From Mesorhizobium loti (lineage in GTDB: Bacteria > Pseudomonadota > Alphaproteobacteria > Rhizobiales > Rhizobiaceae), in NCBI GenBank assembly GCA_002356515.1, contig AP017605.1, positions 2,418,001 through 2,482,000 of the forward strand: DNA of 64,000 nt, written 5' to 3'. Below, in pieces: positions 26,166-37,628 of the stretch (position 1 is its first letter; the number at the start of each line of letters is the position of its first letter). The notes beneath the pieces are model-generated. The model made no database searches, had not been told where the DNA came from, and saw only the letters and a list, made by a program, of their open reading frames with translations. Position numbers and translations under genes: made by a program.

Positions 26166-27032
26166 TTAGTGCGCCACGCCTTCCCACACCTTGCGCTTCA
26201 CGAGGTAGACCAGCGCACCGAACACCAGGAGGAAAAACAGCACGTTGACGCCGGTATGCTTGCGGGCCTCCATGTGCGGCTCGGCCGCCCACATCAGGAA
26301 GGCAGCCACGTCGCGGGAATACTGGTCGACCGTCTGCGGCGCGCCGTCATCATAGGTCACCTGGCCGTCGGAGAGCGGCTTGGGCATTTTCAGCGACACG
26401 CCGGACATGAAGTACGGGTTGTAGTGTGTGCCCTCGGGGATGACCATGCCGGCCGGCGGCGTCTGGTCGTAGCCGGTCAGCAGCGAATGGATATAGTCGG
26501 GACCGCCGGCATCATACTGGGTGAAGATGTCGAAGACGAATTGCGGAAAGCCGCGCTCGACGCCGCGCGCCTTGGCCAGCAGCGACATGTCCGGCGGTGC
26601 CGCGCCGCCATTGGCGGCCGCAGCGGCCTCTACATTGGCGAATGGCGCCGGGAAATAGTCCGATGGCTTGCCGGGACGGTCGAACATCTCGCCGGCATCG
26701 TTGGGGCCGTCATGGATGGTGTAGGTGGCCGCCAGCGACTTGATCTGCGCATCCGAATAGCCAAGGCCCGTTGGCCCCTCGAGCGTGCGGAACGCCACCA
26801 TATTCATCGAATGGCAGGCCGAGCAGACTTCTTTGTAGACCTTCAGGCCGCGCTGCAGCTGGCCCTTGTCATAGGTGCCGAACGGGCCGGTGAAGCTCCA
26901 GCTCATCTCCTTCGGCTCGTTGATCGGGAAATGCGTCGGCGCTGCCGCGTTGTGCGCCTCTTCGGCCGCGAAGGCGGCGGTGCCGGCGGCCACAAGGCCG
27001 ACCAGCGCCAGCGAGGTGAGAATCTTTTTCAT
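26166..27032 (-). CDS. petC: Cytochrome c1 of the bc1 complex
   Basis: Passes electrons from the Rieske centre to cytochrome c. 288 residues with a signal peptide (KKILTSLALVGLVAAGTAAF), the haem site C70-S-A-C73-H74, the axial Met region PKPLSDGQVTYDDG, and a C-terminal membrane anchor (VLFFLLVFGALVYLVKRKVW). The N-terminal Ala-rich linker is normal. It is the last gene of petABC, 27 bases after petB, and is followed by a strong terminator. Confidence 0.96.
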   Translation of the reverse strand: MKKILTSLALVGLVAAGTAAFAAEEAHNAAAPTHFPINEPKEMSWSFTGPFGTYDKGQLQRGLKVYKEVCSACHSMNMVAFRTLEGPTGLGYSDAQIKSLAATYTIHDGPNDAGEMFDRPGKPSDYFPAPFANVEAAAAANGGAAPPDMSLLAKARGVERGFPQFVFDIFTQYDAGGPDYIHSLLTGYDQTPPAGMVIPEGTHYNPYFMSGVSLKMPKPLSDGQVTYDDGAPQTVDQYSRDVAAFLMWAAEPHMEARKHTGVNVLFFLLVFGALVYLVKRKVWEGVAH

Positions 27033-27059
27033 GCCAAATCCCCTTAGATTCTCTACCGC

Positions 27060-28361
27060 TCAGCCCTTGGTCTCTGGCGCGGCCGCGGCGCCCGCCGGAT
27101 GCCCGCTGCCACCCTTGTTCTTTTCGAGCACCGCCTCGGTGATCGAATTCGGCAGCCTGCGCGGCGTCTCGATCAGGCCAAGCACCGGCAGCGCTACCAG
27201 GAAAAAGGCGAAGTAGAACAACGTCGCCATCTGCGCCATGAACACATAGCTGCCTTCCGCCGGCTGCGAGCCCAGCCAGCCGAGCAGGATGGCGTCGGCC
27301 ACGAACAGCCAGAAGAACAGCTTGTACCAGGGCCGGTAGACCGCCGAGCGCACCTTGGAGGTGTCGAGCCACGGCACCAGGAACAGCATGACGATGGCGC
27401 CGAACATGCACAGCACGCCGCCGAGCTTGGAGTTGATCGGCCCGATGTTGAAGGTGATGGCGCGCAGGATCGCGTAGAACGGAAGGAAGTACCATTCCGG
27501 CACGATGTGGGCCGGAGTCTTCAACGGATTGGCGACGATGTAATTGTCGGCATGGCCGAGATAGTTCGGCAGGAAGAAGATGAAATAGGCGAAGATGAAC
27601 AGGAACACGATCATGCCGAACGCGTCCTTGATGGTCGCGTAAGGGGTGAAGGCGACGGTGTCGGTCTTCGACTTGACCTCGATGCCGGTCGGGTTGCTCT
27701 GGCCGGTCACGTGCAGCGCCCAGACGTGCAGCACGACGACGCCGGCAATCATGAACGGCAGGAGATAGTGCAGCGAAAAGAAGCGGTTCAGCGTCGGGTT
27801 GTCGACGGCAAAACCACCTAGCAGCAGCTGCTGGATCCACTCGCCGACCAGCGGAATGGCGCTGAAGAAGCCGGTGATGACGGTGGCGCCCCAGAAGCTC
27901 ATCTGTCCCCATGGCAGCACGTAGCCCATGAAGCCGGTCGCCATCATCAAGAGGTAGATGATGCAGCCGAGGATCCACAGCAGCTCGCGCGGCGCCTTGT
28001 AGGAGCCGTAATAGAGGCCACGGAAGATATGGAGATAGACGGCGATGAAGAAGAACGACGCGCCGTTGGCATGCATGTAGCGCAACAGCCAGCCGGAATT
28101 CACGTCGCGCATGATCTTCTCGACCGAACCGAAGGCGAGATTGGTGTCGGCCGTATAGTGCATGGCCAGCACGATGCCGGTCAGGATCTGCGAAACCAGC
28201 ATGATCGCCAAGATGCCGCCGAACGTCCACATGTAGTTGAGGTTGCGCGGCACCGGATAGGCGACGAAGCTGTCATAGACCAGCCTGGGCAGCGGCATGC
28301 GGGCGTCGAACCAGCGTTCGATACCGGTTTTGGGCGTATAGGTCGAGTGTCCCTCGCTCAT
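27060..28361 (-). CDS. petB: Cytochrome b of the bc1 complex
   Basis: 433 residues with eight membrane helices and both haem b sites: the His pairs in [21 protein letters not shown] and [23 protein letters not shown]. The quinol-site PEWYF motif is in [13 protein letters not shown] Gly/Ala-rich tail ends the protein. The start is the ATG at 28361 ([10 protein letters not shown]); the frame is open further upstream inside petA but is not coding there. Middle gene of petABC. Confidence 0.97.
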   Translation of the reverse strand: MSEGHSTYTPKTGIERWFDARMPLPRLVYDSFVAYPVPRNLNYMWTFGGILAIMLVSQILTGIVLAMHYTADTNLAFGSVEKIMRDVNSGWLLRYMHANGASFFFIAVYLHIFRGLYYGSYKAPRELLWILGCIIYLLMMATGFMGYVLPWGQMSFWGATVITGFFSAIPLVGEWIQQLLLGGFAVDNPTLNRFFSLHYLLPFMIAGVVVLHVWALHVTGQSNPTGIEVKSKTDTVAFTPYATIKDAFGMIVFLFIFAYFIFFLPNYLGHADNYIVANPLKTPAHIVPEWYFLPFYAILRAITFNIGPINSKLGGVLCMFGAIVMLFLVPWLDTSKVRSAVYRPWYKLFFWLFVADAILLGWLGSQPAEGSYVFMAQMATLFYFAFFLVALPVLGLIETPRRLPNSITEAVLEKNKGGSGHPAGAAAAPETKG

Positions 28362-28378
28362 CGAAATATCCCCCTGCC

Positions 28379-28939
28379 TCAACCGATAAGGATCTTGGTA
28401 TCGGAAATGAATTTGAATACCGGCACAGCCATGTTCTCGGGCGCCGGGCCTTTGCGGATGCGGCCGGCGGTGTCGTATTGCGAACCGTGGCACGGGCAGA
28501 ACCAGCCACCGAAATCGCCTTCCTGGCCGAGCGGAATGCAGCCCAGATGCGTGCAGACCTGAACCATCACCATCCAGGCTTCCTTGCCGGGCGTGGTGCG
28601 GTTGGCGTCGGTCGCCGGCGCGTCGGACGGCAGATTGGCATTGCGGGCGATCGGATCCTTGAGATCGGAAAGGTTGACGGCCTCGCCGTCCTTCATTTCC
28701 TTTTCGGTGCGGTTGCGCACCACGACCGGCTTGCCGCGCCACTTGACGATCAGCGACATGCCCGGCGTCAGCGAGGCGACATCGACTTCGACCGAGGCGA
28801 GCGCCAGCGTCGAGGCATCGGGGCGCATCTGGTCGATGAACGGCCAGGCGACGGCACCGGCGCCGACCACGGCGGCCATGCCCGTGGCGACATAAAGAAA
28901 ATCTCGACGATTGGGATCGTGGATGTCGGTTGCGCTCAC
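28379..28939 (-). CDS. petA: Rieske iron-sulfur subunit of the bc1 complex
   Basis: 186 residues with a Tat-type N-terminus ([20 protein letters not shown]) that stays as the membrane anchor. The [2Fe-2S] ligands are C129-T-H131 (with LGC134) and C148-P-C150-H151, the two outer Cys forming the family disulfide. First gene of petABC; the operon promoter must lie in the 314-base gap to the right. Confidence 0.97.
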   Translation of the reverse strand: MSATDIHDPNRRDFLYVATGMAAVVGAGAVAWPFIDQMRPDASTLALASVEVDVASLTPGMSLIVKWRGKPVVVRNRTEKEMKDGEAVNLSDLKDPIARNANLPSDAPATDANRTTPGKEAWMVMVQVCTHLGCIPLGQEGDFGGWFCPCHGSQYDTAGRIRKGPAPENMAVPVFKFISDTKILIG

Positions 28940-29253
28940 GGGTGCCTGATCCTTTCGCCTCTTCCGCGCCGGTGGCCGAGCCTTGTTCCCCGCTCAATCA
29001 CGCCAACCCGACAGCGCATGGCGAACAGGCTAGCGAATTCCTCCGGCATTTGGACTTCGGTTTATGCGTGAAGCCCGTTTTTGTCCAGACGGGTCAAGGC
29101 ACAAGGGCAGATTGTCGCGGGGACAAAATCCCCTATTGCCCGGCGGGACGGCGAACCGCCGCAAAAGGCGGCTAAACAACCGGGAAACAACCGCAAATCC
29201 AAGGCCCCGGCCTGCCTCGACAGAGGGCGCCGGTGTGATCTATCTTTCCAGGC
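28940..29253. other. Divergent promoter region of petABC and cupin gene
   Basis: 314 bases without a gene. It feeds petABC to the left and the cupin gene to the right. A CGTTTTTGTCCAGACGGG stretch near 29080 and a GCCGCAAAAGGCGGC hairpin near 29160 are visible. No operator family could be assigned. Confidence 0.4.
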
Positions 29254-29598
29254 ATGGCACACGTCATCGATCGTGAGGAATGGGCTGTTCGCTCCGACCA
29301 CTGGAAGGGCGAACTGCAATGCGGCGCCTACGGTTCCAACTCCTGCCTGATCTTCAACTACCTGCCTGATGAAGGCGGCGGCCCGCGGCTGCACGCCCAC
29401 CCCTACGCGGAGATCTTCATCATCCGCCAGGGCACCGGCCTGTTCACCGTCGGCGACAAGGAAATCGAGGCTTCCGCCGGCCAGATCGTCATCGTCCCGC
29501 CCCACACGCCGCACAAATTCACCAATCTCGGCCCGGGTCCGCTGGAAACGACCGACATTCACGAGAACGGCACGTTCATCACAAAGTGGCTGGAGTAA
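29254..29598 (+). CDS. Cupin domain protein
   Basis: 114 residues, a single small beta-barrel cupin. Motif 1 is RLHAHPYAEIFIIRQGTGLF with metal-type His residues and a Glu. Motif 2 is VPPHTPHKFTN. It probably binds a metal and a small ligand; isomerase, dioxygenase or binding roles are all possible. It converges on the DUF6665 gene with only three bases between stops. Confidence 0.88.
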   Translation: MAHVIDREEWAVRSDHWKGELQCGAYGSNSCLIFNYLPDEGGGPRLHAHPYAEIFIIRQGTGLFTVGDKEIEASAGQIVIVPPHTPHKFTNLGPGPLETTDIHENGTFITKWLE

Positions 29599-29601
29599 TC
29601 C

Positions 29602-29913
29602 CTATTTGGCGCCAAGCCTGACCAGCACGGCCCTTGGGATGTCGTACTCGCGGATGACGCCATCGTGCTTGCGCAAGCCACACAACTCGCGCTGGATGAA
29701 ATAGCCGTGCACCGCCTCGGCGGCTTCCTTGAGAAGCTTGGGACGCAACTGCTCGTCGCCATTGGCGCGCAACCTGGCCAGCGTTTCTTCCACGCGCTGT
29801 CCGGCGCGGCCGAGGGCCGCCGCCTTCTCGGCCAGGATCTCGTGGCCAAGCGCGTCGAAGGCCGCTTCGGCCGCCGAAGAGCCGGCAAGATGAGATGGCG
29901 GACGCAAGGACAT
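29602..29913 (-). CDS. DUF6665 family protein
   Basis: 103 residues, mostly helical: DALGHEILAEKAAALGRAGQ, then RVEETLARLRANGD, KEAAEAVHGYFIQRELCGLR and the C-terminal YDIPRAVLVRLGAK. This is a conserved small rhizobial protein, annotated from memory as DUF6665, of unknown function. The start at 29913 overlaps nothing; it follows the GNAT gene by one base, so the two are co-transcribed. Confidence 0.75.
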   Translation of the reverse strand: MSLRPPSHLAGSSAAEAAFDALGHEILAEKAAALGRAGQRVEETLARLRANGDEQLRPKLLKEAAEAVHGYFIQRELCGLRKHDGVIREYDIPRAVLVRLGAK

Positions 29914-29914
29914 T

Positions 29915-30382
29915 TCAGCCCCCTTTTTCGAACGACATGCGATGCGTGACGAATTCTTCACCCAACACCGGCTGAAAGCCAAGCCGTTCGTAGAAAACGA
30001 AGGCTTCCGGCGGCGCACGGGTGTTCAACACGGTGAAATAGCGGCGTGCGCGATCGATGACGGTCTCGACCAGCATGCGGCCAAGGCCGGCGCGGCGGTG
30101 AGGCGCGCCGACGAACAGGTGCCGCACCCGGCCCTGGTCCCTGCCCTCGGCATAAGGATCGATGTTCAGCCCGCACACACCGGCGAGCTCGCGGCCATGC
30201 CATGCCCCGAACAACGCCTCGCCCCGTTTCAGGAACTTGTTGCGGCCGCTCGCCCAGCCGTCCGCCAGGCGCACCAGCATCCAGTAGCCTTCCAGCCGGC
30301 TCTCATCCTTCAGCCTGTCGAAGGCCGGCGTGGTTGGCCGGAGCCGCTTGAGCACATAGCCGACTTCTGGCATCTCACCCAT
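29915..30382 (-). CDS. GNAT family N-acetyltransferase
   Basis: 155 residues. The acetyl-CoA pyrophosphate loop is VGAPHRRAGLGRMLVETVID (R/Q-x-x-G-x-G/A pattern), preceded by GRVRHLFV (strand 4) and followed by AFVFYERLGFQPV, the usual late GNAT motif. The acetyl acceptor is unknown. It starts four bases after the stop of the ABC exporter and continues that minus-strand operon. Confidence 0.88.
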   Translation of the reverse strand: MGEMPEVGYVLKRLRPTTPAFDRLKDESRLEGYWMLVRLADGWASGRNKFLKRGEALFGAWHGRELAGVCGLNIDPYAEGRDQGRVRHLFVGAPHRRAGLGRMLVETVIDRARRYFTVLNTRAPPEAFVFYERLGFQPVLGEEFVTHRMSFEKGG

Positions 30383-30386
30383 GCGC

Positions 30387-32270
<1,884 letters not shown>

Positions 32271-32280
32271 GCGGCGGCCA

Positions 32281-34167
32281 TCATTCTGCGGCTTGCCCCT
32301 TCGCGATCACGTCGTTGGCGATATCGGCCGGGATGTCCTCGAACAGGAACCCGCCCGACTGGCGCTGCCAGAGCTGCGCGTAGAGCCCGCCCTTGGCGAC
32401 CAGTTCGTCGTGCGAACCTTCCTCGATGACCCGACCCTGGTCCATCACCACAAGCCTGTCCATCGCCGCGATGGTCGACAGCCGGTGGGCAATGGCGATG
32501 ACGGTCTTGCCCTGCATGAGCTTGTAGAGATTCTCCTGGATGGCCGCTTCGGCTTCGGAATCCAGCGCCGACGTCGCCTCGTCAAGGATAAGTATCGGTG
32601 CATCCTTCAACATTACGCGAGCAATGGCGATGCGTTGCCGCTGGCCGCCGGACAATTTGACGCCGCGGTCACCGACATAAGCGTCGAACCCCTTGCGGCC
32701 TTTGTGGTCCGCGAGGCCGCCAATGAAGTCCAGCGCCTCGGCCCGCCGCGCCGCCTCGATGAGCATCTCTTCTGATGCATCGGGCCGGCCGTAGAGGATG
32801 TTCTCGCGCACCGAACGATGCAGCAGCGAGGTGTCCTGCGTGACCATGCCGATCTGGGCCCGCAGAGAATCCTGCTTCACGCCGGCGATCTCCTGTCCGT
32901 CGATCAGGATCCGGCCGCCTTCCAGGTCATAGAAGCGCAGGAGCAGATTGACCAGTGTCGACTTGCCGGCGCCCGAGCGGCCGACAATGCCGACCTTCTC
33001 GCCCGGCTTCACCGCCAGCGACAGGCTTTCGATCACGCCTTTCTGCTTGCCGTAGTGGAAGCGGATGTCCTCAAAGCGGATCTCACCCCTGGCAACGCTG
33101 ATCTCCTTCGCATCCGGCCTGTCTTCGACCAGGCGCGGCAGCGAGATCGAGGCGATGCCGTCCTGCACCGTGCCGATGTTCTCGAACAGGCCCGACATTT
33201 CCCACATGATCCACTGCGACATGCCCCACATTCTGAGCACCAGGCCGATGACCACGGCGACCGCGCCGATCGTCACCACTTGCCCCATCCACAGCCACAG
33301 CGAAATGGCGGTGACCGAGAACAGCAGCAGTGCGTTCAGAATGTAGAGCGTGCCGAAAAGCACCGTCACCAGCCGCATCGACCGGTAGACAGTGTCGAGA
33401 AAGCCCATCATGCCTTCCCTGGCGAAGGTGGCCTCGCGCTTGGCATGACTGAACAGCTTGACCGTCTGGATGTTGGAATAGCTGTCGACGACGCGGCCGG
33501 TCATGACCGAGCGTGCATTGGCCTGTTCCTCGCCGACCTTGCCCAGGCGCGGGATGAAGTAGCGCAGCAGCAGGATATAGCCGACCAGCCAGCCGCCGAG
33601 CGGCGCCGCGAGCCGCCAGTCGGCGGAGCCGACGATCCACAGCATGCCGAGGAAATAGACGATGACGTAGTTGAGCACGTCGATCACCTTGATGACGCAT
33701 TCGCGCACGGCGAGTGCGGTCTGCATCAGCTTGGTAGCGATGCGGCCGGCGAACTCGTCCTGGTAGAAGCTCATCGACTGCTTGAGCAGGTAGCGGTGCA
33801 CCTGCCAGCGGATGCGCATGGGATAGTTGCCCATCAGCGTCTGCTGGTTGAGCAGCGAATGCAGCCACACCGTGCCCGGCAGCGCGAACAGCACGATGAA
33901 GGCCATCGCGGCGAGCTTCCAGCCTTCCGTCTGCAGGAAGGTCTCGCGGTTCTGTGCCGACAGCCAGTCGACGATGCGGCCAAGGAAGCCGAACATCCAC
34001 ACTTCCGCGATGGCGATGGCCGTCACCAGCACCGCATCGACAAGGATATAGGGCCAGGCGCCGCGCGTATAATGCAGGCAGAAGGCGATCAGCGTCTTGG
34101 GCGGCTCTACCGGTTCCGCTGCCGGGAACGGATCGAGCCTTCTTTCAAACCAGTTAAACAACAACAT
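32281..34167 (-). CDS. ABC exporter, fused membrane and ATPase (first of pair)
   Basis: 628 residues, homologous to its downstream partner. Six membrane helices precede Walker A GRSGAGKST, Q-loop GMVTQDTSLL, signature KLSGGQRQR, Walker B ILILDEATSALDS and switch His AIAHRLSTI. Both members keep complete ATP sites, unlike many heterodimeric exporters with one degenerate site. Upstream lies a small gene whose 3' end carries a perfect hairpin (34243-34280) that could attenuate this operon. Confidence 0.94.
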   Translation of the reverse strand: MLLFNWFERRLDPFPAAEPVEPPKTLIAFCLHYTRGAWPYILVDAVLVTAIAIAEVWMFGFLGRIVDWLSAQNRETFLQTEGWKLAAMAFIVLFALPGTVWLHSLLNQQTLMGNYPMRIRWQVHRYLLKQSMSFYQDEFAGRIATKLMQTALAVRECVIKVIDVLNYVIVYFLGMLWIVGSADWRLAAPLGGWLVGYILLLRYFIPRLGKVGEEQANARSVMTGRVVDSYSNIQTVKLFSHAKREATFAREGMMGFLDTVYRSMRLVTVLFGTLYILNALLLFSVTAISLWLWMGQVVTIGAVAVVIGLVLRMWGMSQWIMWEMSGLFENIGTVQDGIASISLPRLVEDRPDAKEISVARGEIRFEDIRFHYGKQKGVIESLSLAVKPGEKVGIVGRSGAGKSTLVNLLLRFYDLEGGRILIDGQEIAGVKQDSLRAQIGMVTQDTSLLHRSVRENILYGRPDASEEMLIEAARRAEALDFIGGLADHKGRKGFDAYVGDRGVKLSGGQRQRIAIARVMLKDAPILILDEATSALDSEAEAAIQENLYKLMQGKTVIAIAHRLSTIAAMDRLVVMDQGRVIEEGSHDELVAKGGLYAQLWQRQSGGFLFEDIPADIANDVIAKGQAAE

Positions 34168-34196
34168 GGGTCATGCTCATTGAATCTGTTTTCCGC

Positions 34197-34592
34197 TTAC
34201 GCGGCTTGGCGACGTCCGAAGTCCCCGGGCCGTGTGGCGCCGAGGGCCGACGGTCCGGAATCATCCGGACCGTCGGCCCTGCTTCGCGCAATATAGGGGT
34301 TCGCGGGCTTTTCGCCGACAGGCTCGCTTGCCGATCCTGACGGCGCGGTGTCGACAAGCCGGATTTTCGCACCCGGCCGGATCAGCCGGATGATCCGGCG
34401 CACCAGCGAAGGCCGGCTCGGATCGGGCACCGCGCGCGAAAAATCGACATCCGGCAGCATGCCGCGATGCGGGCGGCGACGGACTTCGGCATGGACCGCC
34501 GACGAATAGGTGTCGCCGATCAGCAGCGCCCAGGTCGGCAGCCGGTGGATATGCAGGCTCCTCGAGCCAGGTATTCTGTAGGGATCGAACAT
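34197..34592 (-). CDS. Hypothetical protein upstream of ABC exporters
   Basis: 131 residues from the ATG at 34592, which has a GGAGGAC ribosome-binding site. The N-terminal part (MFDPYRIPGSRSLHIHRLPT, WALLIGDTYSSAV) looks like folded protein; the rest is Arg/Pro-rich. An earlier in-frame ATG at 34751 also has a plausible site and would give 184 residues, but its extra part looks non-coding. The coding end contains a perfect 17-bp inverted repeat. No family was recognised; the gene precedes the ABC exporters by 29 bases. Confidence 0.6.
   Translation of the reverse strand: MFDPYRIPGSRSLHIHRLPTWALLIGDTYSSAVHAEVRRRPHRGMLPDVDFSRAVPDPSRPSLVRRIIRLIRPGAKIRLVDTAPSGSASEPVGEKPANPYIARSRADGPDDSGPSALGATRPGDFGRRQAA
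34243..34280. terminator. Perfect 17-bp hairpin, possible attenuator
   Basis: AGGGCCGACGGTCCGGA (34243-34259) pairs perfectly with 34264-34280 around a four-base loop. It lies inside the 3' end of the small hypothetical gene, 76 bases before the ABC exporter start. No T-run follows on the minus strand, so it could be an mRNA-stability element, an attenuator or a recent palindromic insertion. Confidence 0.6.
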
Positions 34593-35035
34593 CGGTCCGT
34601 CCTCCGTATGAAAATAGAGATGGAAAGGCGAAGCAACGTCGTCCGCCGGCATTCGGCCGGAGGCGCGGATTGCGTCTGTCTGGACACGGCGAGCGTCAGT
34701 CCAGGCATGCTCAGTTCGGGCGTTCAGCCCTTTTGACTTTTTGAAAAACATCGCAGGATTCCTTCGAGAGCCGAAAAGGTGTTTCGGCGGGAATCGGTGC
34801 GATCAAGTCTTAGAGAGTCAGGAGAATTGTCGTACCGAAACCGCCGGCAGGCAGGTAAGCCCACGAGAGGGGCGCTGGATGTGCATGGTCATCATGAGTT
34901 TCCCCTCCATCGGTTCGGGTTGACAATGCTGGCCGTATACCCGACTTCGCAAAAAATGGCCACCCGCAGGTCCAGGAATTTCCAAAACCGGGAAGCCCCT
35001 GTGGCCGATCTGCCACTTATTAGAAGGACGCGGAA
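34593..35035. other. Gap between small gene and trmL, with leader-like sequences
   Basis: 443 bases. It holds the 25-codon minus-strand ORF (34818-34895) described separately, and a hairpin GCCGAAA (34770-34776) / TTTCGGC (34782-34788) between that ORF and the small gene. The right end should carry the trmL promoter; AGAAGGACGCGGAA precedes the trmL ATG. Confidence 0.45.
34818..34895 (-). CDS. Candidate 25-residue leader peptide
   Basis: An ATG at 34895 (or 34892) follows GGAGGGGAAACTC, a strong ribosome-binding site. It encodes MMTMHIQRPSRG, then LTCLPAVSVRQFS and TGA. It precedes, on the same strand, a short hairpin and the small gene plus ABC exporters. The pattern of strong site, tiny ORF and hairpin is that of a regulatory leader peptide. 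There is no homologue I can name with certainty, so it could be chance. Confidence 0.4.
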   Translation of the reverse strand: MMTMHIQRPSRGLTCLPAVSVRQFS

Positions 35036-35494
35036 ATGAACTGTCGTCTCCGCATCGCGCTCTACCAGCCGGACATTGCCGGCAATACCGGGACAATCCT
35101 GCGCTTCGCCGCTTGCCTCGGCCTTGGCGTCGATATCATCGAACCGGCCGGCTTTCCGCTTTCCGACAAGGCGCTCAAGCGCGCCGGCATGGACTACCTC
35201 GAAATGGCCGCCCTGACCCGGCACATTGACTGGAACGCCTTCGAGGACTGGCGCAAGAAAGACGGGCGCCGGCAGGTGCTTCTGTCGACCAAGGCGACAA
35301 CCCCCTACACCAGCTTCAGTTTCGCGGACGGCGACATCCTGCTGTTCGGCCGCGAATCCGCAGGCGTGCCGGATGCGGTCCATCAGGCGGCGGATGCGCG
35401 GCTGACCATCCCGATGCAAGGTGCGGCGCGCAGCATCAATGTCGCGCTCTCCGTCGCCATGGTGGCGGGTGAAGCCATCCGGCAGCTCGGATAG
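35036..35494 (+). CDS. trmL: tRNA (cytidine/uridine-34 2'-O)-methyltransferase TrmL
   Basis: 152 residues, a minimal SPOUT (alpha/beta knot) methyltransferase that methylates the wobble ribose of tRNA-Leu. Seen are the N-terminus RIALYQPDIAGNTGTILRFA, HIDWNAFEDW, LLFGRESAGVPDAVHQAAD and the knot motif IPMQGAARSINVALSVAMV. Length and motifs match TrmL. It is a monocistronic gene transcribed away from the ABC exporter cluster. Confidence 0.95.
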   Translation: MNCRLRIALYQPDIAGNTGTILRFAACLGLGVDIIEPAGFPLSDKALKRAGMDYLEMAALTRHIDWNAFEDWRKKDGRRQVLLSTKATTPYTSFSFADGDILLFGRESAGVPDAVHQAADARLTIPMQGAARSINVALSVAMVAGEAIRQLG

Positions 35495-35657
35495 AATCCG
35501 CCGGCCGTCGGCAACGCCACCCTTGCCATTGCTGACGGCAGTGGTTTCTCCAGCCATTCTCACCCAGGCGCACATCGCCATCTCCTGTCATTTGCCCTAC
35601 CAACATTTCTTCGCTACAAGCTCAACTTAACTTGAGGTCAAGCGGAAAAAATGGGAA

Positions 35658-36104
35658 ATGGCTCCAGTAACGGAATTGACAGTCGGCCAAGTGGCCATGC
35701 GCAGCGGCGTCGCGGTGTCGGCACTGCATTTCTATGAGGCGCGCGGGTTGATCCGCAGCCACCGCACGTCAGGTAACCAGCGCCGCTACGGCCGCGACGT
35801 GCTGCGGCGGGTGGCGATCATCAAGGTCGCCCAGGAGGTCGGCATCTCGCTCGCGGAAATCGGCCAGGCATTGGCATCCCTGCCCGAAGGCCGCACGCCG
35901 ACCCGCGACGACTGGAACCTGCTGTCGACCGCCTGGCGCGACGGGCTCGACCACAAGATCGCCCAGCTGAAGAAACTGCGCGACGGGCTGACCGACTGCA
36001 TCGGTTGCGGCTGCATGTCGATCGACAAATGCCCGCTCAGGAACAAGGGCGACCGGCTGGCCAGGGAGGGTACGGGAGCGAGGCGACTGTTGGTAGAATC
36101 CTAA
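35658..36104 (+). CDS. soxR: Redox-sensitive MerR-family regulator SoxR
   Basis: 148 residues. The MerR DNA-binding head is [20 protein letters not shown] with wing [14 protein letters not shown], then a dimer helix. The [2Fe-2S] ligands C114-x2-C117-x-C119-x5-C125 ([12 protein letters not shown]) identify SoxR, which is activated when the cluster is oxidised by redox-cycling compounds. No soxS is expected in this group. Its stop overlaps the convergent small gene by four bases. Confidence 0.95.
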   Translation: MAPVTELTVGQVAMRSGVAVSALHFYEARGLIRSHRTSGNQRRYGRDVLRRVAIIKVAQEVGISLAEIGQALASLPEGRTPTRDDWNLLSTAWRDGLDHKIAQLKKLRDGLTDCIGCGCMSIDKCPLRNKGDRLAREGTGARRLLVES

Positions 36105-36358
36105 TCTGCCGCCGGCAGCCGCCTTATGGTGAACTCGATCAGGTCGCCCGGCCGCTCGAACCAGCTTTCGATCTCGGTCCAGTAGGCCTGTTTGGGAAAG
36201 CGCTCGAACCATTCCTTGGCCTTGAGGCGCGCATCGGAGCGCGGCAGCACGAAGGTTTCGCGCAGGAAGCCGTCGCGCGGCATGCGCGCGCGTTCAGCCC
36301 GGCTCTGGTCGAGCCTTTTTTTCAGGCCATCCAGCGGCGGTCTTGCCGGGGTGCGCAC
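36101..36358 (-). CDS. Conserved small hypothetical protein
   Basis: 85 residues from a GTG at 36358 that follows AAGGAG at ideal spacing; an ATG eight codons upstream lacks such a site. The sequence is basic with a C-terminal patch [20 protein letters not shown] and [14 protein letters not shown]. No family function is known. It converges on soxR with a four-base overlap, so antisense effects are possible. Confidence 0.7.
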   Translation of the reverse strand: MRTPARPPLDGLKKRLDQSRAERARMPRDGFLRETFVLPRSDARLKAKEWFERFPKQAYWTEIESWFERPGDLIEFTIRRLPAAD

Positions 36359-36450
36359 GAAACAACTCCTTGCACCTGGCACATGACCCGAAACCCGGAA
36401 CCCGAGTTTCGGAAAGGATCATGCGCGAAAGCAAAGTGACTTGACCCTGT

Positions 36451-36468
36451 TCCCTAAGAGATTAGGGA
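36451..36468. promoter_or_regulatory. Palindrome upstream of hemF
   Basis: TCCCTAA (36451-36457) / TTAGGGA (36462-36468) with a GAGA spacer, about 60 bases before the hemF start. This is a possible regulator site controlling haem synthesis; no known box was matched. Confidence 0.35.
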
Positions 36469-36529
36469 TCGCGCCGGCAAAAGACGAGTCATTTGTAGGG
36501 GCGGGCCGCCCCGCAACCGGAGACGGCAC

Positions 36530-37444
36530 TTGGAACGACCTGAAATACCGGCTGGCCTGCCCGCCGACATCGAAGAGAAGAAGATGAAGGCGCGTCTGTG
36601 GTTCGAGGCGCTGCGCGAACGCATCTGCAGTGCCTTCGAGCAGATCGAGCAAGATCTCCAGGGGCCCCTGGCCTCGTGGTCGCCGGGCCGGTTCGAAAAG
36701 ACGCCGTGGGAGCGTGACCAGGGCAAGGGTGGCGGCGGCACCATGTCGATGATGCATGGCCGCGTCTTCGAGAAGGTCGGCGTCCACACCTCGACCGTCT
36801 TTGGCGAGTTCTCGCCCGAATTCAGGAAGCAGATGCCCGGCGCCGAGGAAGACCCGCGCTTCTGGGCCTCCGGTATCTCGCTGATCGCGCATCCCTGGAA
36901 CCCCAACGTTCCGGCCGTGCACATGAACACGCGCATGGTGGTCACCTCCAGGCAATGGTTCGGCGGCGGCGCCGACCTGACGCCGGTGCTCGACCGCCGC
37001 CGCACCCAGGACGATCCTGACACCGTCGCTTTCCATCGCGCCATGCAATTCGCTTGCGAGAAGAATGCCGACGTCGCCGACCACCCGAAATTCAAGGCCT
37101 GGTGCGACGAGTACTTCTATCTGTCGCACCGCAACGAGCCGCGCGGCACTGGCGGCATCTTCTTCGACTGGCTGCATTCGGGCGAGGACAAAGGCGGCTG
37201 GAATGCCGACTTCAACTTCGTTCAGGATGTCGGACGCTCCTTCCTCGTCGTCTACGGCCACCTCGTGCGCGCCAACTTCAACGAGAACTGGACCGACGGC
37301 GACCGCGACGAACAGCTCATCCGCCGTGGCCGCTACGTCGAATTCAACCTGCTGCACGATCGCGGCACCATCTTTGGCCTGAAGACCGGCGGCAATGTCG
37401 CGTCGATCCTGTCCAGCCTGCCGCCGGAGGTTCGCTGGCCGTAA
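36530..37444 (+). CDS. hemF: Oxygen-dependent coproporphyrinogen III oxidase
   Basis: Converts coproporphyrinogen III to protoporphyrinogen IX with O2 in haem synthesis. 304 residues with [20 protein letters not shown], the segment [29 protein letters not shown], the catalytic-region [16 protein letters not shown] and C-terminal [13 protein letters not shown]. The start appears to be TTG at 36530 ([10 protein letters not shown] follows); an internal ATG at residue 19 is the alternative. Confidence 0.96.
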   Translation: MERPEIPAGLPADIEEKKMKARLWFEALRERICSAFEQIEQDLQGPLASWSPGRFEKTPWERDQGKGGGGTMSMMHGRVFEKVGVHTSTVFGEFSPEFRKQMPGAEEDPRFWASGISLIAHPWNPNVPAVHMNTRMVVTSRQWFGGGADLTPVLDRRRTQDDPDTVAFHRAMQFACEKNADVADHPKFKAWCDEYFYLSHRNEPRGTGGIFFDWLHSGEDKGGWNADFNFVQDVGRSFLVVYGHLVRANFNENWTDGDRDEQLIRRGRYVEFNLLHDRGTIFGLKTGGNVASILSSLPPEVRWP

Positions 37445-37628
37445 CATCAGCCAGTTCCGTCTGGAGTTGACAGAGCGGGCGGCGCACGATGCTTTGATGC
37501 AACCAGACCGGCCTTCCCGTGTTATAGTCTTCGCCCCGCTCACGTCCGGGAATTCAGCCCGAATACACCGTGAGCCAAAAAAAGTGGCGGAGCCTCGATC
37601 GGCTCCCCGGAGGAAAAGGAGAAATCCG

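Noticed and set aside
26869..28230. Minus-strand 453-codon frame across petB/petC
   Set aside because: It is a shifted frame of cytochrome b and c1 on the same strand, His/Arg-rich, with no motif.
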